This document shows, piece after piece, positions 24,966 to 45,293 of a DNA stretch of 64,000 bases. The notes below the pieces were generated by a model. The model was not told where the DNA came from, made no database searches, and saw only the letters and a list, made by a program, of their open reading frames with translations. Origin of the DNA: Moringa oleifera (lineage: Eukaryota > Streptophyta > Magnoliopsida > Brassicales > Moringaceae); contig JAJFZO010000065.1 of assembly GCA_021397835.1 (NCBI GenBank), forward strand, positions 2,653,501-2,717,500, in the 5' to 3' direction. The translations under genes were made by a program, and so were the position numbers. Every line of letters starts with the position of its first letter. Position 1 is the stretch's first letter.

Positions 24966-25594
24966 GAACTTTAAGTTTATTTATTTTTTTAGAATTATAT
25001 ATATTTGTTATAATTAATTATTTGTTGGCTTCATCAGTCAAATAAAACAGATCATTTCTATGAAAAAAACCAATCAAAGAATTTCATTATATCCCTTTCT
25101 AAGATTGTTCTATTTCGTTTGGTATTTCGTAGGGACAAGTAACACAATGAATACGAGAATGACTAAATATCGATACTAGAATGTCCCTTAGTAATGACTA
25201 ACTTAGTAATGACTAATAAGGGTTCACGTGACTTGGAATAGAGTAATATGTTCTATGTAAGACATAAAAAAAATAGACTCTATCCAGGAACTTCTAATTG
25301 AGATATGAATACACTAGGTTAGACAAAAAAACTCTTTGTTCACCAATGTAAAGACTGGAAAAGGTTAAGAAAAGGTTTGTTGCGCGCTTTATGGATATGT
25401 CATAATAGATCCAAATACTTGCCCTGGATCGACTTCTAGATCATAATTGCTTTAGTAAATAACTAAAGAAAATAGATGGATAGATGGGAGCTAGAAAAGA
25501 AAAAAACTAATTATAAACATTTATCATAGGTTCACTAATTACTTGACTGTTGGCGGGTCTCTTTGTATGTGTTGTCCGGAAAGAGGAAGACTCA
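24966..25594. other. ycf3-psaA spacer
   Basis: 629 bp in canonical position; no gene. It would have held the psaA promoter; I cannot point to it with confidence. Confidence 0.75.
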
Positions 25595-27166
25595 ATGATT
25601 ATTTGTTCTTTGGAACCAAAAGTAAAAATTTTGGTAGATAGGGATCCCATAAAAACTTTTTTCGAGGAATGGGCCAACCTGGGTCATTTCTCAAGAACAA
25701 TAGCTAAAGGACCTGATACTACCACTTGGATCTGGAACCTACATGCTGATGCTCACGATTTCGATAGCCATACCAGTGATTTGGAGGAGATCTCTTAATA
25801 AGTATTTAGCACTCATTTCGGCCAACTCTCCATCATCTTTCTTTGGCTGAGTGGCATGTATTTCCACGGTGCTCGTTTTTCCAATCATGAAGCATGGCTA
25901 AGCGATCCTACTCGCATTAGACCTAGTACCCAAGTGGTTTGGCCAATAATGGGCAAAGAAATCTTGAGTGGCGATGTAGGCGAGGGTTCCGAGGTTTGTA
26001 GCTCACCATATGTATTCCATGCCCCCTTATCCATATCTGGCTACTGACTATGGTACACAACTGTCATTGTTCACACATCACATGTGGATTTGTGGATTTC
26101 TCACAGTTGATGTTGCTGCGCATGCAGCCATTTTTATGGTAAGAGACTACGATCCAACTAATCAATACAATGATCTATTAGATTGTGTCCTTAGGCATTG
26201 TGATGTAATAAAATCATATCACATCTTAACTGGGTATGTATATTTCTAGGCTTTCACAGTTTTGGTTTGTATATTCATAATGATACCATGAGTGCTTTAG
26301 GGCGTCCACAAGATATGTTTCCAAATACCGCTATACAATTACAACCAGTCTTTGCTCAATGGATACAAAATACCCATGCTTTGGCGCCTAGTACAACAGC
26401 CCCTAGTGAAATAACGAGCACTAGTTTGACTGGGGGGGGTGGTGATTTAGTAGCAGTGGGTGGCAAAGTTGCTGTGTTACCTATTCAATTAGGGGCCATA
26501 GATTTTTTGGTACATCACATTCATGCATTTATGATTCATGTGACGGTATTGATACTCTTGAAAGGTGTTCTATTTGCTCGTAGCTTGCGTTTGATACCGG
26601 ATAAAGCAAATCTTGGTTTTCATTTCCCTTGGTATGGGCTCAGAAGAGGGGGGACATGTCAAGTATCCGCTTGGGATCATGTCTTTTTAGGACTATTCTG
26701 GATGTACAATGCAATTTCAATAGTAATATTTCATTTCAGTTGGAAAATGCAATCAGACGTTTGGGGTAGTATAAGTGATCAAGGGGTGGTAACTCATATC
26801 ACGGGAGGAAACTTTGTGCAGAGTTCCATTACTGTTAATGGGTGGCTCTGCGATTTCTTATGGGCACAAGCATCCCAGGTGATTCAGTCTTATGGTTCTT
26901 CATTATTTGCATATGGTCTTTTTTTCCTAGGTGCTTATTTTGCATGGGCTTTTAGTTTAATGTTTCTATTCAGTGGGCGTGGCTATTAGCAAGAACTTAT
27001 TGAATCCATTTTTTAGGCTCATAATAAATTAAAAGTTGCTTCTGTTACTCAGCCGAGAGCCTTACGCATTGTGCAAGGACATGCTGTAAGAGTAACCCAT
27101 TACCTTCTAGGTGGAATTGCCACAACATAGGCGTTCTTCTTAGCAAGAATTATTGCAGCAGGATAA
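25595..27166 (+). pseudogene. psaA: psaA pseudogene with internal deletion
   Basis: Photosystem I P700 apoprotein A1. Start [20 protein letters not shown]; the frame runs to two consecutive stops after SDLEEIS. At about 26,002 the sequence jumps from the GDVG..FRG region (residue ~135) to [20 protein letters not shown] (~362), a loss of about 680 bp; total 1,572 against ~2,253. A shift near 26,205 follows. The 26,267-26,989 frame is a long open stretch ([20 protein letters not shown] to FLFSGRGY). Ends at 27,166. Confidence 0.95.
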
Positions 27167-27191
27167 TGGCTAGGAGGATTTGAAAGGCATT

Positions 27192-29394
<2,203 letters not shown>

Positions 29395-29522
29395 TTCTTT
29401 ATGTATTATATCCGCGATAATATCATTTCTTTTAATGGAGATAGAGGTATGCCTTCTTGTATTTCTACATCTAGGATCTGATTTATATCATTATCATTGA
29501 TAATAATAGGAACTGAGGCATT

Positions 29523-29827
29523 ATGGCAAAGAAAAGTTTGATTCATAGGGAAAAGAAGAAGCAAAAAATTGGAACAAAAATATCATTTGATTCGTCGATC
29601 CTTAAAAAAAGAATTAAGCAAAGTTTGATCGTTGAGTGATAAATGGAAAATTCATGGAATATTACAATCCTCACTACGGAATAATGCACCTACACGTCTT
29701 CATCGACGTTGCTTTTTGACCGGAAGACCGAGAGCTAACTATCGAGACTTTGGTCTATCTGGACACATACTTCGTGAAATGGTTCATGCATGTTTGTTTT
29801 ACAAGGGCAACAAGATCAAGATGGTAA
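29523..29827 (+). pseudogene. rps14: rps14 pseudogene
   Basis: Ribosomal protein S14. Starts MAKKSLIHREKKKQK; an extra A then shifts the frame. The original frame resumes as KYHLIRRSLKKELSKV, followed by a TGA and by [20 protein letters not shown] and [20 protein letters not shown]. An extra base near the end hides the RSSW-type stop at 29,827. Confidence 0.92.
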
Positions 29828-30007
29828 GGATTAAAATATCCTTTCATTTTTCTATTTTTTTTCTATGATCATTGATAATAGAGGGGGCCCCTTTACCATT
29901 CTGTATAAATAGGCTATTCTATTTGTACAGATATGGAACAGGGGCGCATTCAATTCCTCTTTGTCCATTAGTTTAGTCCTAGTTTTTTTTTTCTTTTCAT
30001 CGTGAGG

Positions 30008-30081
30008 GGTGAGGTAAAGCAGTTTGGTAGCTCGTAAGGCTCATAACCTTGAGGTCATGGGTTCAAATCCCATCTCTGCAA
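30008..30081 (+). tRNA. trnfM-CAU: trnfM-CAU relic
   Basis: A 74-nt match to plastid initiator tRNA with CAT anticodon loop CTCATAACC. The 5' acceptor strand (GGTGAGG) is altered from CGCGGGG. Follows rps14 in canonical (inverted) order. Confidence 0.88.
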
Positions 30082-30232
30082 CATTTTTTGGATAAAAAAT
30101 TAGGCTTAACTCTGTTAACTAGTCATTAATTAACACTTTTCTTTTGGGTTGGGAGGACAGGACCACTGTACTATCACAGTCAACTATAACGAATCTTTTA
30201 TCTTCTTAAATACATTACGTTACTTTACCCTG

Positions 30233-30303
30233 GGCGGATCGTGGGAATCGAACCCGCGTCTTCTCCTTGGCAAAGAGAAATTTTACCATTCGACTATATC
30301 CGC
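30233..30303 (-). tRNA. trnG-GCC: trnG-GCC relic
   Basis: 71 nt, GCC anticodon in CTTTGCCAAGG. Close to intact; one acceptor mismatch (GCGGATA against GATCCGC) and an altered T-stem base. Confidence 0.92.
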
Positions 30304-30680
30304 ATTTTTTTTTCATTCTTAATATGAAATTTATGGATAATATTTCTTCAGGGCAATTTCATCAAATTCTACCACCAAACCAATTTCCAATAATATACCA
30401 ATTAAATATAAATTAGTATATTAGTATATTATTAATATTAATATAAATTAGTATATTATTATACTATAATTTTATTATATTAAAAAAATAAATAATAATA
30501 ATTATTTATTATTTCATTCATATTTCATTTAAGTTTCAAAAGTTTGACCTCTCCCTCTAATTTTCTTTTTGTTTTCTTTATTTGCAGGTTTTTTTGCACT
30601 TATATTGAATTTGAATGTCTCACAACACGAAAAAATTCGTGGGAGGGGTAATTTCATTTTTTGATCTAGAACGAATAGAT
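30304..30680. other. trnG-psbZ spacer
   Basis: 377 bp, AT-rich, with an ATTAGTATATTA-rich run at 30,405-30,480. No gene. Confidence 0.75.
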
Positions 30681-31238
<558 letters not shown>

Positions 31239-31300
31239 GAAGAGATGGCCGAGTGGTTGATGGCTCCGATCTTGAAACCGGTATAGTTCAGAACAAAGAA
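31239..31300 (+). pseudogene. trnS-UGA: trnS-UGA 5' part, truncated
   Basis: The first ~60 nt of plastid tRNA-Ser(UGA): GAGATGGCCGAGTGGTTGAT, the TTGAAA anticodon loop and the start of the variable arm. The T-arm and 3' acceptor are gone; at AAGAACAAAGAAC the sequence runs straight into psbC codons. Confidence 0.88.
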
Positions 31301-33441
<2,141 letters not shown>

Positions 33442-34970
33442 AGTGGTCCTCATATCCAACTACTTCAACCATTTCCAAACACCTTATGTTATGGCATTCT
33501 CAGGGCATTCAAGAATTCAATCATTTATGTATGATTTAATTTCTCGCGCATTACCCTATAAAATTTAACCCTTATAATTTAATTGGTTTCGAATCTAAAA
33601 ATCTTTTATTTTATTAGTCCTTAGGTAAATCCATGAACTTAATTCGTTTATTCCTTCCTATTCTTTTCTTAATAATCATCTGAACCTAAATGATGAATTG
33701 TCGTATGACTCATCAATCAGATAGATAAATATTTTGAAAGAACTCTTCAATTCACTAAAGAAGGGATTCCTTCTCTCGGTACTGATTGATCCCTATACCT
33801 ACTTCTTTTGCTCCATTAATTAATTGTATTCTTGGATCTTGTTTGTAATGTAAGATTGAGAAAAATAAAGATTTTTCTGTATTCCTTTAATTTCTATGTG
33901 TATTAAATTTCTATAGTATCAACTATTTTTATTTTATAATTTATTCTTTCATTTTCTTTTCTTTATCTTCTTTGTTATATTTCCTTCAGTTGAATAGAAA
34001 ACTCCAGAGTATATCTTTTCATTTCATGGGTTGAATCAAGAAATAAACTTAGAATTTTTTTTCTATTTGCTTTTATTTTCTATTTACTTTTATATGTATA
34101 TATCTGTATGTCAAAAAAAGGGAGAATTTCCTTTTTTTTAATTTAATATAATGTTAAATTAAATAATAGGAAACTATAAATGAAAGTCTCTTGCTCACAT
34201 ACATTCTCCATCACATTGTCGGAACAGAAATCTCGTATGCATCGATTTGGAAATATTTGATTAATACATGAAGCCATGATTTGATTTAGATTTATATATA
34301 ATTTATATATAAATCTTATATAAATGGATCTTGTTATGTTCTGGAATCAAAGAAAGATAAGATATTGAAAATGGCTCTTAGGCTGTAATTTGGAATAAAC
34401 CTTTCTTTATGGAGAAAGGGAATATCAATTCAATTTATTCCTTTTATTCTGTGGAACATCTAGAAACAAGAAGATTATATCAGAAATATTGACAGATTCT
34501 TGCAGAGTCCAACCAAAGAAATATGAAATAAAAAAAGATCTATTGTTCTAATTTCATCTCTATCGAATTTTAATATCAGAATAGTGGATATAGTCATGAT
34601 TCAATGGGTTAGGTCTACTTACTTTTTCTTTTGTTGATTTCTAATCTTTACAATTAGAATAATGGAAGGTAGAAATATAGATTTGGCGATTCAAAAGACG
34701 ATTTATCATCTTCATTATAATAAACAAATGTTCAACGTTCTTTTATAATTACTCTCTCTGACTTATAATTACTCTCTAACTTATTAATTATTAGAATGAT
34801 AACTTATTAGAATGAAATTCTAAAAATGAGAAATTATATAGTTTCCAATTAAATTATTATACAGATACAATTGCTTTATTATTACAAATATCAACAACAT
34901 TTCTATTTTTCATTTAAACATGAATACTAGCACTGCACTGGAGTTTTGTGACAAAAAAAAAAAAAGTAAA
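33442..34970. other. psbD-trnT-GGU spacer
   Basis: 1.5 kb leader and spacer region upstream of psbD, with the light-responsive promoter relic near 34,550-34,626. No gene. Confidence 0.75.
34548..34626 (-). promoter_or_regulatory. Relic of the psbD light-responsive promoter (AAG-box region)
   Basis: The minus strand reads AAAGTAAGTAGACCTAAC, matching the AAG-box of the plastid psbD blue-light promoter, then CTATTCTGATATTAAAATTC, its -10 area. It lies about 1.1 kb upstream of psbD, the usual distance. Identified from memory of the conserved element. Confidence 0.7.
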
Positions 34971-35042
34971 AGCCCCTTATCGCATTTGAACCGATGACTT
35001 AGGCCTTACCATGGCTTTACTCTACCACCGAGTTAAAAGGGT
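34971..35042 (-). tRNA. trnT-GGU: trnT-GGU relic
   Basis: 72 nt with GGT anticodon (ATGGTAAGG). The 5' end is ACC instead of GCC, and the anticodon-stem bases flanking the loop are altered. Confidence 0.9.
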
Positions 35043-35874
35043 CCATTTGGTTTAATTACTGAATGAGTCACTAGGTGAATAAGATCTATCCATGTATATA
35101 TATATTATAAGTACATACAGTAGACTCATAGTGGCTAGTAGCTCATTTAGGAACGAGAATTTGAATTTATGTTCAATTTTACTCAATGGGTATAGGGTAA
35201 AATGGGTTTAGTGATATTGGATTTGATAAATATCAATGCAATGAATTGTTTCAAAAACATACCTTAATTGCCCCCATAGAACATAACGAAATTCATTTGA
35301 TTGATATATACATGTACCTACCAATTCAACATAGATCCAAGATATTTTATCAAAGCATGTGATGAAGAGATTGGATTTGTCCCCTGAATCAAAATTTTAG
35401 AAAAAAAATCACTAACTTGTTGATCCATCCTTCTTCCTAAATTTCCAGATTTATCTTGTGTTAATTTTCAGGCGTAGTGTGACATAGGGATTTCATCTTA
35501 ACAATGAGTAAATCAATGAATGAAAGTGAAAAAAACAAAAAAGAAACCCTCTTTTATGTTTTTTTTATGTCAAACCAATCACTTCTCGAAAAGATCCTAG
35601 ACTTCGTACTATTATATATATTATATAATATTACTATTTTATATATTATATAATATATAATAATATAAATATAAAAATTAATAGAATATCAATTTATTTA
35701 TAGAATTGAGATTAGAATGAATGATTCATGAATAAAAGTGATGGATCAGAAAACTATATGGAATCATAAAAGATGGAAAAAGCTTTCGGATCTAGTCATA
35801 CCATTCCATTATATTGACAATTTCAAAAAACTGATCATACTATAATCATAGTATGATGCTGCTAGGAGAAGTAT
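35043..35874. other. trnT-trnE spacer
   Basis: 832 bp, no gene. Contains TA-rich stretches at 35,610-35,670 and a perfect 10-bp stem (35,834-35,843 with 35,848-35,857). Confidence 0.75.
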
Positions 35875-35947
35875 ACCCCTATCGTCTAGTGGTTTAGGAC
35901 ATCTTTCTTTCAAGGAGGCAACGAGGATTCGACTTCCCTTGGGGGTA
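35875..35947 (+). tRNA. trnE-UUC: trnE-UUC relic
   Basis: 73 nt with TTC anticodon (CTTTCAAGG). In plastids this tRNA also feeds haem/chlorophyll synthesis. G1 is now A and the T-arm carries A/T changes. Confidence 0.92.
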
Positions 35948-36006
35948 GGATACTACGAAAGGAAGTTGATCATGGATTATCAATAAACTTAAAATTGATT
36001 CTTCCC

Positions 36007-36089
36007 GGGTTATGCCCAAGCGGTTAATAGGGACGGACTGTAAATTTGTTGGCAATATGTCTATCCTGGTTCAAATCTAGCTCGGCCCA
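36007..36089 (+). tRNA. trnY-GUA: trnY-GUA relic
   Basis: 83 nt class II tRNA with GTA anticodon (CTGTAAATT); one base short near the 5' end (GGGTTATGCC). The 59-bp gap to trnE is normal. Confidence 0.91.
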
Positions 36090-36527
36090 ATAATTCGCTG
36101 TCCACCATGAAATGATATAACTCACTTTGTTTTCCATAAATGCCTGACAAATAGGGAAGAATAAAAAAAGTAAAATTTTTTGATATATCCCTACTTTTAT
36201 TTCTATTTCTTTTTTATTTGCTCTATTTATTTTTTTCACATAAATTTTGATCTTGCTAACGATCTAGATTAATATCAAGATCATTAAGTATAAAGTTTAA
36301 TGAAAAAAGTGTCTTTTTTTATCAAAAAATTGATTATTAATCGATTTGGCAATAACGAAGGATTACCAGTAATCTGTGTTGCTCTCACTAGAGTGCATAT
36401 ACGTGTGGATATCAATATATCACTCGCACCTCTGTTTGTTACAACATGGCAATTCAAATCTAAAATCTAAATAGATATGGTTTAAATGAAATCATAAGAA
36501 TATGTATGTTGTACACTTTATTTCCCT
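36090..36527. other. trnY-trnD spacer
   Basis: 438 bp, no gene seen. Confidence 0.75.
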
Positions 36528-36600
36528 TGGACTGTAGTTCAATTGGTCAGAGCACCGCCTTTTCAAGGTAAAAGCTGCAGGTTCGAGCCCCTCAATCCCG
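36528..36600 (+). tRNA. trnD-GUC: trnD relic with anticodon changed GUC to UUC
   Basis: 73 nt match to plastid tRNA-Asp. The anticodon loop is CTTTTCAAGG where CTGTCAAGG is expected, a G-to-T change that turns GUC into UUC. The anticodon stem (GTAAA for GCGGA) and the T-arm end (one base lost) are damaged too. Confidence 0.9.
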
Positions 36601-37667
36601 ACGGATAAAAAAAAAATCAACTATCCCTTTTCATAGAAAAGGGATACAAATAGCATAATTTCATTTCCAATAGTATCTTTGTGTGTTTTTGTTTTGTTTT
36701 GCTTTTTTTTTCTTTTTTCATTTCTCATCAAACAAATATGGGAATTGCCATTACTTCAATCGTTACTGATTGAAGTAATGGCAGAGAGACATATGTGAAT
36801 TGGTACAATTATTGATAGCATCCATCATATTCAAGACTCCAATAGACGAGTCTTCGCTTTTTTCGATTGCTCACATCTATGTATGTAATAGAATGGAGTA
36901 CTATGTGTTTTATGGGAGCATATATATAAATGGACTTTATTTATTGTATGATATAAAATGAATTTAACATATTTTATTTCTAATTCAAGGAAAGAGAATA
37001 TTAAATTAAAAAAAATAAAGATTAAATAAGTCTCGCCTCTCTTAAACTTAGAGAAGGAATGAATAAGCTTTTTTTTAAGATTACTGTCGATGTCGAAGAA
37101 AGAGCAAACTCTAAATAAAATAGTGAATTTCATGGAATATGAGATCTTTTTTATTTTTTATATTGGGACTCGTCTTTATCACACTTCCTTTCTTTGTTTT
37201 CCAAGAAAATTAGATCATTAAAAAAAAGAATTTAGAATTAAACTTTTTCCCTTTTTTCTATTTCGTTTCTATTATTTGTTTGGCTTTATTTATAAACTTG
37301 GAAACAATAGAAATGGAAAAGCAGTCAGATGATACTTCATCAGATGATTGTACAAGGAAGGCGGTAGGTTATAGAAAACAAAGAGTATAAAAGAATATTA
37401 AATGATAAATAAGGCAAAAGAATTCTTTTGATTGGATCAGGAATCAATTTTTTTATTCGGTGTGGATAAAAGATCCTCCTATGTTATATTATTCAATTCT
37501 CAACGATGAATCGATTTGATAGCTCAGATATTGTTATTCATGATATTGATCCAATTCGATATCATCGAAATATAATTCATCCCATTGAATTTTCAAGCGA
37601 AAGATTTATCATCTCTATGGGATTAAATCTCGAGGTATTGCAAAGCAAACAAAAAAAAGATGAAATT
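36601..37667. other. trnD-psbM spacer
   Basis: 1.07 kb without a gene. A frame open from 37,506 into psbM in the same phase is chance spacer. Confidence 0.75.
36746..36783. repeat. Perfect 16-bp stem-loop in trnD-psbM spacer
   Basis: TGCCATTACTTCAATC (36,746-36,761) and its exact complement (36,768-36,783) enclose a 6-nt loop. It has no mismatch in an otherwise mutated background. Confidence 0.9.
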
Positions 37668-37772
37668 ATGGAAGCAAATATTCTCACATTTATTGCTACT
37701 ACACTCTTCAATCTCGTTCCTACTGCTTTTTTACTTATAATTTACGTAAAAACAGTCTGCGAAAGTGATTAA
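37668..37772 (+). CDS. psbM: psbM-like intact reading frame (34 codons)
   Basis: Photosystem II M subunit, one membrane helix. [20 protein letters not shown] to KTVCESD-stop, the full family length. I chose the ATG at 37,668 by family length although the frame stays open upstream to 37,506. A 3' stem-loop follows. Confidence 0.9.
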   Translation: MEANILTFIATTLFNLVPTAFLLIIYVKTVCESD

Positions 37773-37860
37773 TTTGAATGAAACTTGACTATCAATGATA
37801 AAAAAAGATTTCAATTTCGCATCTTAAATGAAACTAGAATCTACAGTCTTCTATGAGGCC

Positions 37861-37912
37861 AGATAGTATGGTAGAAAGAAAGATTCATCTATTTCTTTCT
37901 ATCATACTATCT
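37861..37912 (+). terminator. psbM 3' stem-loop
   Basis: A 21-bp stem, AGATAGTATGGTAGAAAGAA and its complement, with a single G-T pair and a ~10-nt loop, 88 bp after the psbM stop. Plastid genes use such hairpins for 3' end formation and stability. Confidence 0.78.
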
Positions 37913-39758
<1,846 letters not shown>

Positions 39759-39829
39759 AGGCAACACGCTAATTTGAATTGGAGAAAAAGGATTTGCAAT
39801 CCCTTGCCTTACTGCTCGGCCATGCCGCC
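39759..39829 (-). tRNA. trnC-GCA: trnC-GCA relic
   Basis: 71 nt with GCA anticodon (ATTGCAAAT). T-arm badly changed (CTCCAATTCAAATTAGCG); acceptor stem partly pairs. Confidence 0.9.
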
Positions 39830-40904
39830 AAAACGATACAAGCTAGATGAAAATCTTCCCTTCTATTGAAAAAACAAAATGTAGATTTTCAGTCATAAAA
39901 GCCAAAATTCAAGACAAATTAGATACATTAACTATTGACTGTCAATTTATGAACCATTCTTGGATTTGAATTTCAAATTGTCTTTCCGTGATGATATAAG
40001 AAAATCCAAATGGATATATAACTAATCAGTATTGTTTTTTTTTTTTTTCAATTTTCAACAAAAATTAAAAAATCCTTCTTAATTTCAATTATAGCAGCAA
40101 TTATGACTATATGTAAACCTAAGAGCATAAGTTGGTATATAATTATAGCTATCCAATGGGGTATTTTATCTATATAGGATACCTATAAGAAATTATCAAG
40201 AAATTATCATGCTTCAATTTTGCATTGAATAGATTGAAGAGAAAATAGAATTTTTTGATAGAGCACGGCATGTGCTGTCCCGAATAGAATTGTAATGCAA
40301 TAAAGGAAGAAAAAGAGACATATATATCTGCACATTTTATTTTAATAAAGAAAGAAATACAAGCTTTCTTATGCACTTTAATGATATTCTAAAAATTCTA
40401 CGAAAAAATAGAATAGGTAAAAAGATTTCTGTTATCTACGAATCATTTTTTGACCATGGAATACACAAAAAAGCCAAGTGCTAGAAAAATCAACTTTACT
40501 TTTATTGTTTTTGATTATTATGTCTTTATCTTTGCAAACAAATCAAATCATGAACACATTTATTTTTTTGGTATCCAATCGGATTGGAATATGTAATATC
40601 ATAATAATGGTAGGAATTGAATTATTTTTTTAAATATTGTATACAAAACTCCATGAGTCTAAGTGGCATTTATTAATTCTTTTCCATTTGTATCTTTCTG
40701 TTATAAATTCCAATTTGAGTATAATCTTTATTCCTCTGTTCCTACGTATTTCATAAATTACATATATATATAGAGTTTGGTAAAATTTCATGCGATTTAG
40801 TGAATAGAATATAAATTCCATTATTGCTAGATCGAATCATATGAATATGATTCGATAAAGAATGAGAAATGGGATTTTTTGATAAATGAAAAATTAAAAA
40901 AAAA
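39830..40904. other. trnC-rpoB spacer
   Basis: 1.08 kb, AT-rich; no gene seen. Would hold the NEP-type rpoB promoter in a plastid. Confidence 0.75.
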
Positions 40905-41761
40905 AAGCTCGGGGATGGAAATGAGGGAATGTCTACAGTACTTGGGTTTAATCAGATACAATTTGAAGGATTTTGTAGGTTTATTGATCAGGGCTTAAAA
41001 GAAGAACTTTATAAGTTTCCAAAAATAAAAGATACAGATCAAGAAATTGAATTTCAATTATTTGTGGGAACATATCAATTGGTAGAACCGTTGATAAAAG
41101 AAAGAGATGCTATAAATGAATCACTCACATATTCTTCTGAATTATATGTATCCGTGGGATTAATTTGGAAACCCAGTAGGAATATCCAAGAACAAACAAT
41201 TTTTATTGGAAACATTCCTCTAATGAATTCCCTTGGAACTTCTATAGTGAACAGAATATACAGAATTGTGATCAATCAAATATTGCAAAGCCCTAGTATC
41301 TATTATCGGTCAGAATTGGATCATAACAAAATTTTGGTCTATTCAGGCACCATAATATCAGATTGGGGAGGAAGGTTGGAATTAAAGATTGATAAAAAAG
41401 CAAGCATATAGGCTCGTGTGAGTAGAAAACAAAAAATATCTATTCAAGTTCTATCATCAACTATGGGTTTGAATCTAAGAGAAATTCTAGAGAATGTTTG
41501 CCACCCTGAAATTTTCTTGTCTTTCTTAATAGATAGGAGAAAAAAAATTATGTCAAAAGAAAATTCCATTTTGGAGTTTTATCAACAATTTTCTTGTGTA
41601 GGCGGGGATCCGATATTTTTTGAATCCTTATGTAAGGAATTTAAAAAAAAAATCTTTTACTAAAGATGTGAATTAGGAAGGATTGGTCGATGAAATCTAA
41701 ACCGACGACTGAATCTTAATATACCTCAGAACAATACATTTTTGTTACCATGAGATATATT
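40905..41761 (+). pseudogene. rpoB: rpoB 5' part, truncated
   Basis: Plastid RNA polymerase beta subunit, first ~285 of ~1,070 codons. The usual first ATG is now AAG at 40,905 (KLGDGNEG), but [20 protein letters not shown] is open from 40,929 for 160 codons to a TGG-to-TAG stop (ASI*ARVS). The frame continues [15 protein letters not shown] and shifts near 41,640. At about 41,762, in the PRDIL codons, it is joined to inverted atpI. Confidence 0.94.
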
Positions 41762-41966
41762 GGTCGTCAATTGGAATGGTTTGTGGATCCCGAACCGCTA
41801 TAACGGCGGAACCTAATAAAATAGCAATTACAACCTAAGAAGTAATAAGTACTTGAGCATGGACTTGTAAACCTCCTATTTGCCAATAGAAATGTTGGCT
41901 TATCTCTACACCAGATAGATCGTATAACCCTTTTAGTGTGTTGATGGAACATGATATAACATTCAT
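41762..41966 (-). pseudogene. atpI: atpI 5' fragment
   Basis: ATP synthase CF0 subunit a, first ~67 codons. Starts [20 protein letters not shown] at 41,966 and reads [19 protein letters not shown], then a TGG-to-TAG stop, VVIAILLGSA and DPQTIPIDD. Cut at the rpoB join. Next to rps2 as in plastids. Confidence 0.92.
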
Positions 41967-42193
41967 ATTGCCCCTTGACAGAAATAAGAACTTTAAATTA
42001 TTTTGATTCAACCATCTCTTTTTTTTGACTTACCTACTTGAATTGTATATTTTGGTTTTGGATACCAACTAAACTAATCACAAAATATACACAGTTATTT
42101 TTATTTCTTTTTCTTTTGTGTGGTTCAACAGTAGTAATCGATTCCATAAATCTAAAGAGTCCCCCCCCTAAAAAAAATTTATCTTATTATTAA

Positions 42194-42904
42194 TCAAGGA
42201 TTTTGTATATAGCTAGAACGACCCTCACAAATCGCGAATACTAATTTGTTAAGAATTAATCAAATTGAAGCTATAGCGTCATCATTTACTGGAATTGAAA
42301 TATCTGCAAGTTCGGGATCACAGTTTGCATCGATTAAAGAAATTGTTAGAATTCCCAAAGTGATACATTCTTGAAGAGCCGTATATTCTTCTCACTGATC
42401 GATGATGATTATAATATCAGGCAACCTCGTCATGTATTTAATCCCGCCTAGATATGTTTGCAAGTGAGATAATTGTCTCTTCAACACAGCTGCATCTCTT
42501 TTCGAAAGACGGTTGAGCCTCCCTGTCTTTTGTTCCATTCTCAAGTCTCTAAACTTATGAAGTCTCACTTATGTAGTGGACTAATTTGTTAACATACCAC
42601 CGAGCCATTTTTTATTAACATAATGACACTGAGCCCTTATTGCAGCCCGCGCCACTGAATTAGTTGCTTTATTTTTGGTCCCAACAATTAAGAATTGTTT
42701 TCCCCTACTTGCTGCATCAAGCACTAAATCACAAGCTTCTGATAAAAAATGAGCAGTTCTAGTCAGATTTGTAACATGAATACCTTCACGCTTTGCAGAG
42801 GTATAAGGTGCCATTCTAGGATTCCATTTTCTAGTACCATGACCAAAATGAACTCTTGCTTCCATCATCTGTTCCAAATTGATGTTCTAGTATCTTTTTG
42901 CCAT
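42194..42904 (-). pseudogene. rps2: rps2 pseudogene
   Basis: Ribosomal protein S2, full span 711 bp. Starts MAKRY-stop (TGG to TAG at residue 6), then [20 protein letters not shown], open for 98 codons to GGMLTN and another TGG-to-TAG. More stops (Q*EEYT, IASI*LIL) precede SSYIQNP-stop. Confidence 0.93.
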
Positions 42905-43059
42905 TTCTCCTCACACTTTCTCGTTTTTTTTTTTGAAAAAAAAGAGAAAGAAGGTACCCTTAAATAAATAATTGTTCCAACTGGAACCTTCTCTTCTACC
43001 AGAGATTGGCCGTTTATACACGATCCGAGCCATTACTTTCTATTCATTATTATCTTTAT

Positions 43060-45235
<2,176 letters not shown>

Positions 45236-45293
45236 TTAAATTTCTTTTTGGCACAAATGGGAAGCTCCGGATACAATTTGGATGTCAGAAAGA

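Noticed and set aside
37506..37667. 54-codon N-terminal extension of psbM
   Set aside because: PsbM is 34 residues everywhere; the extension is spacer that happens to lack stops.
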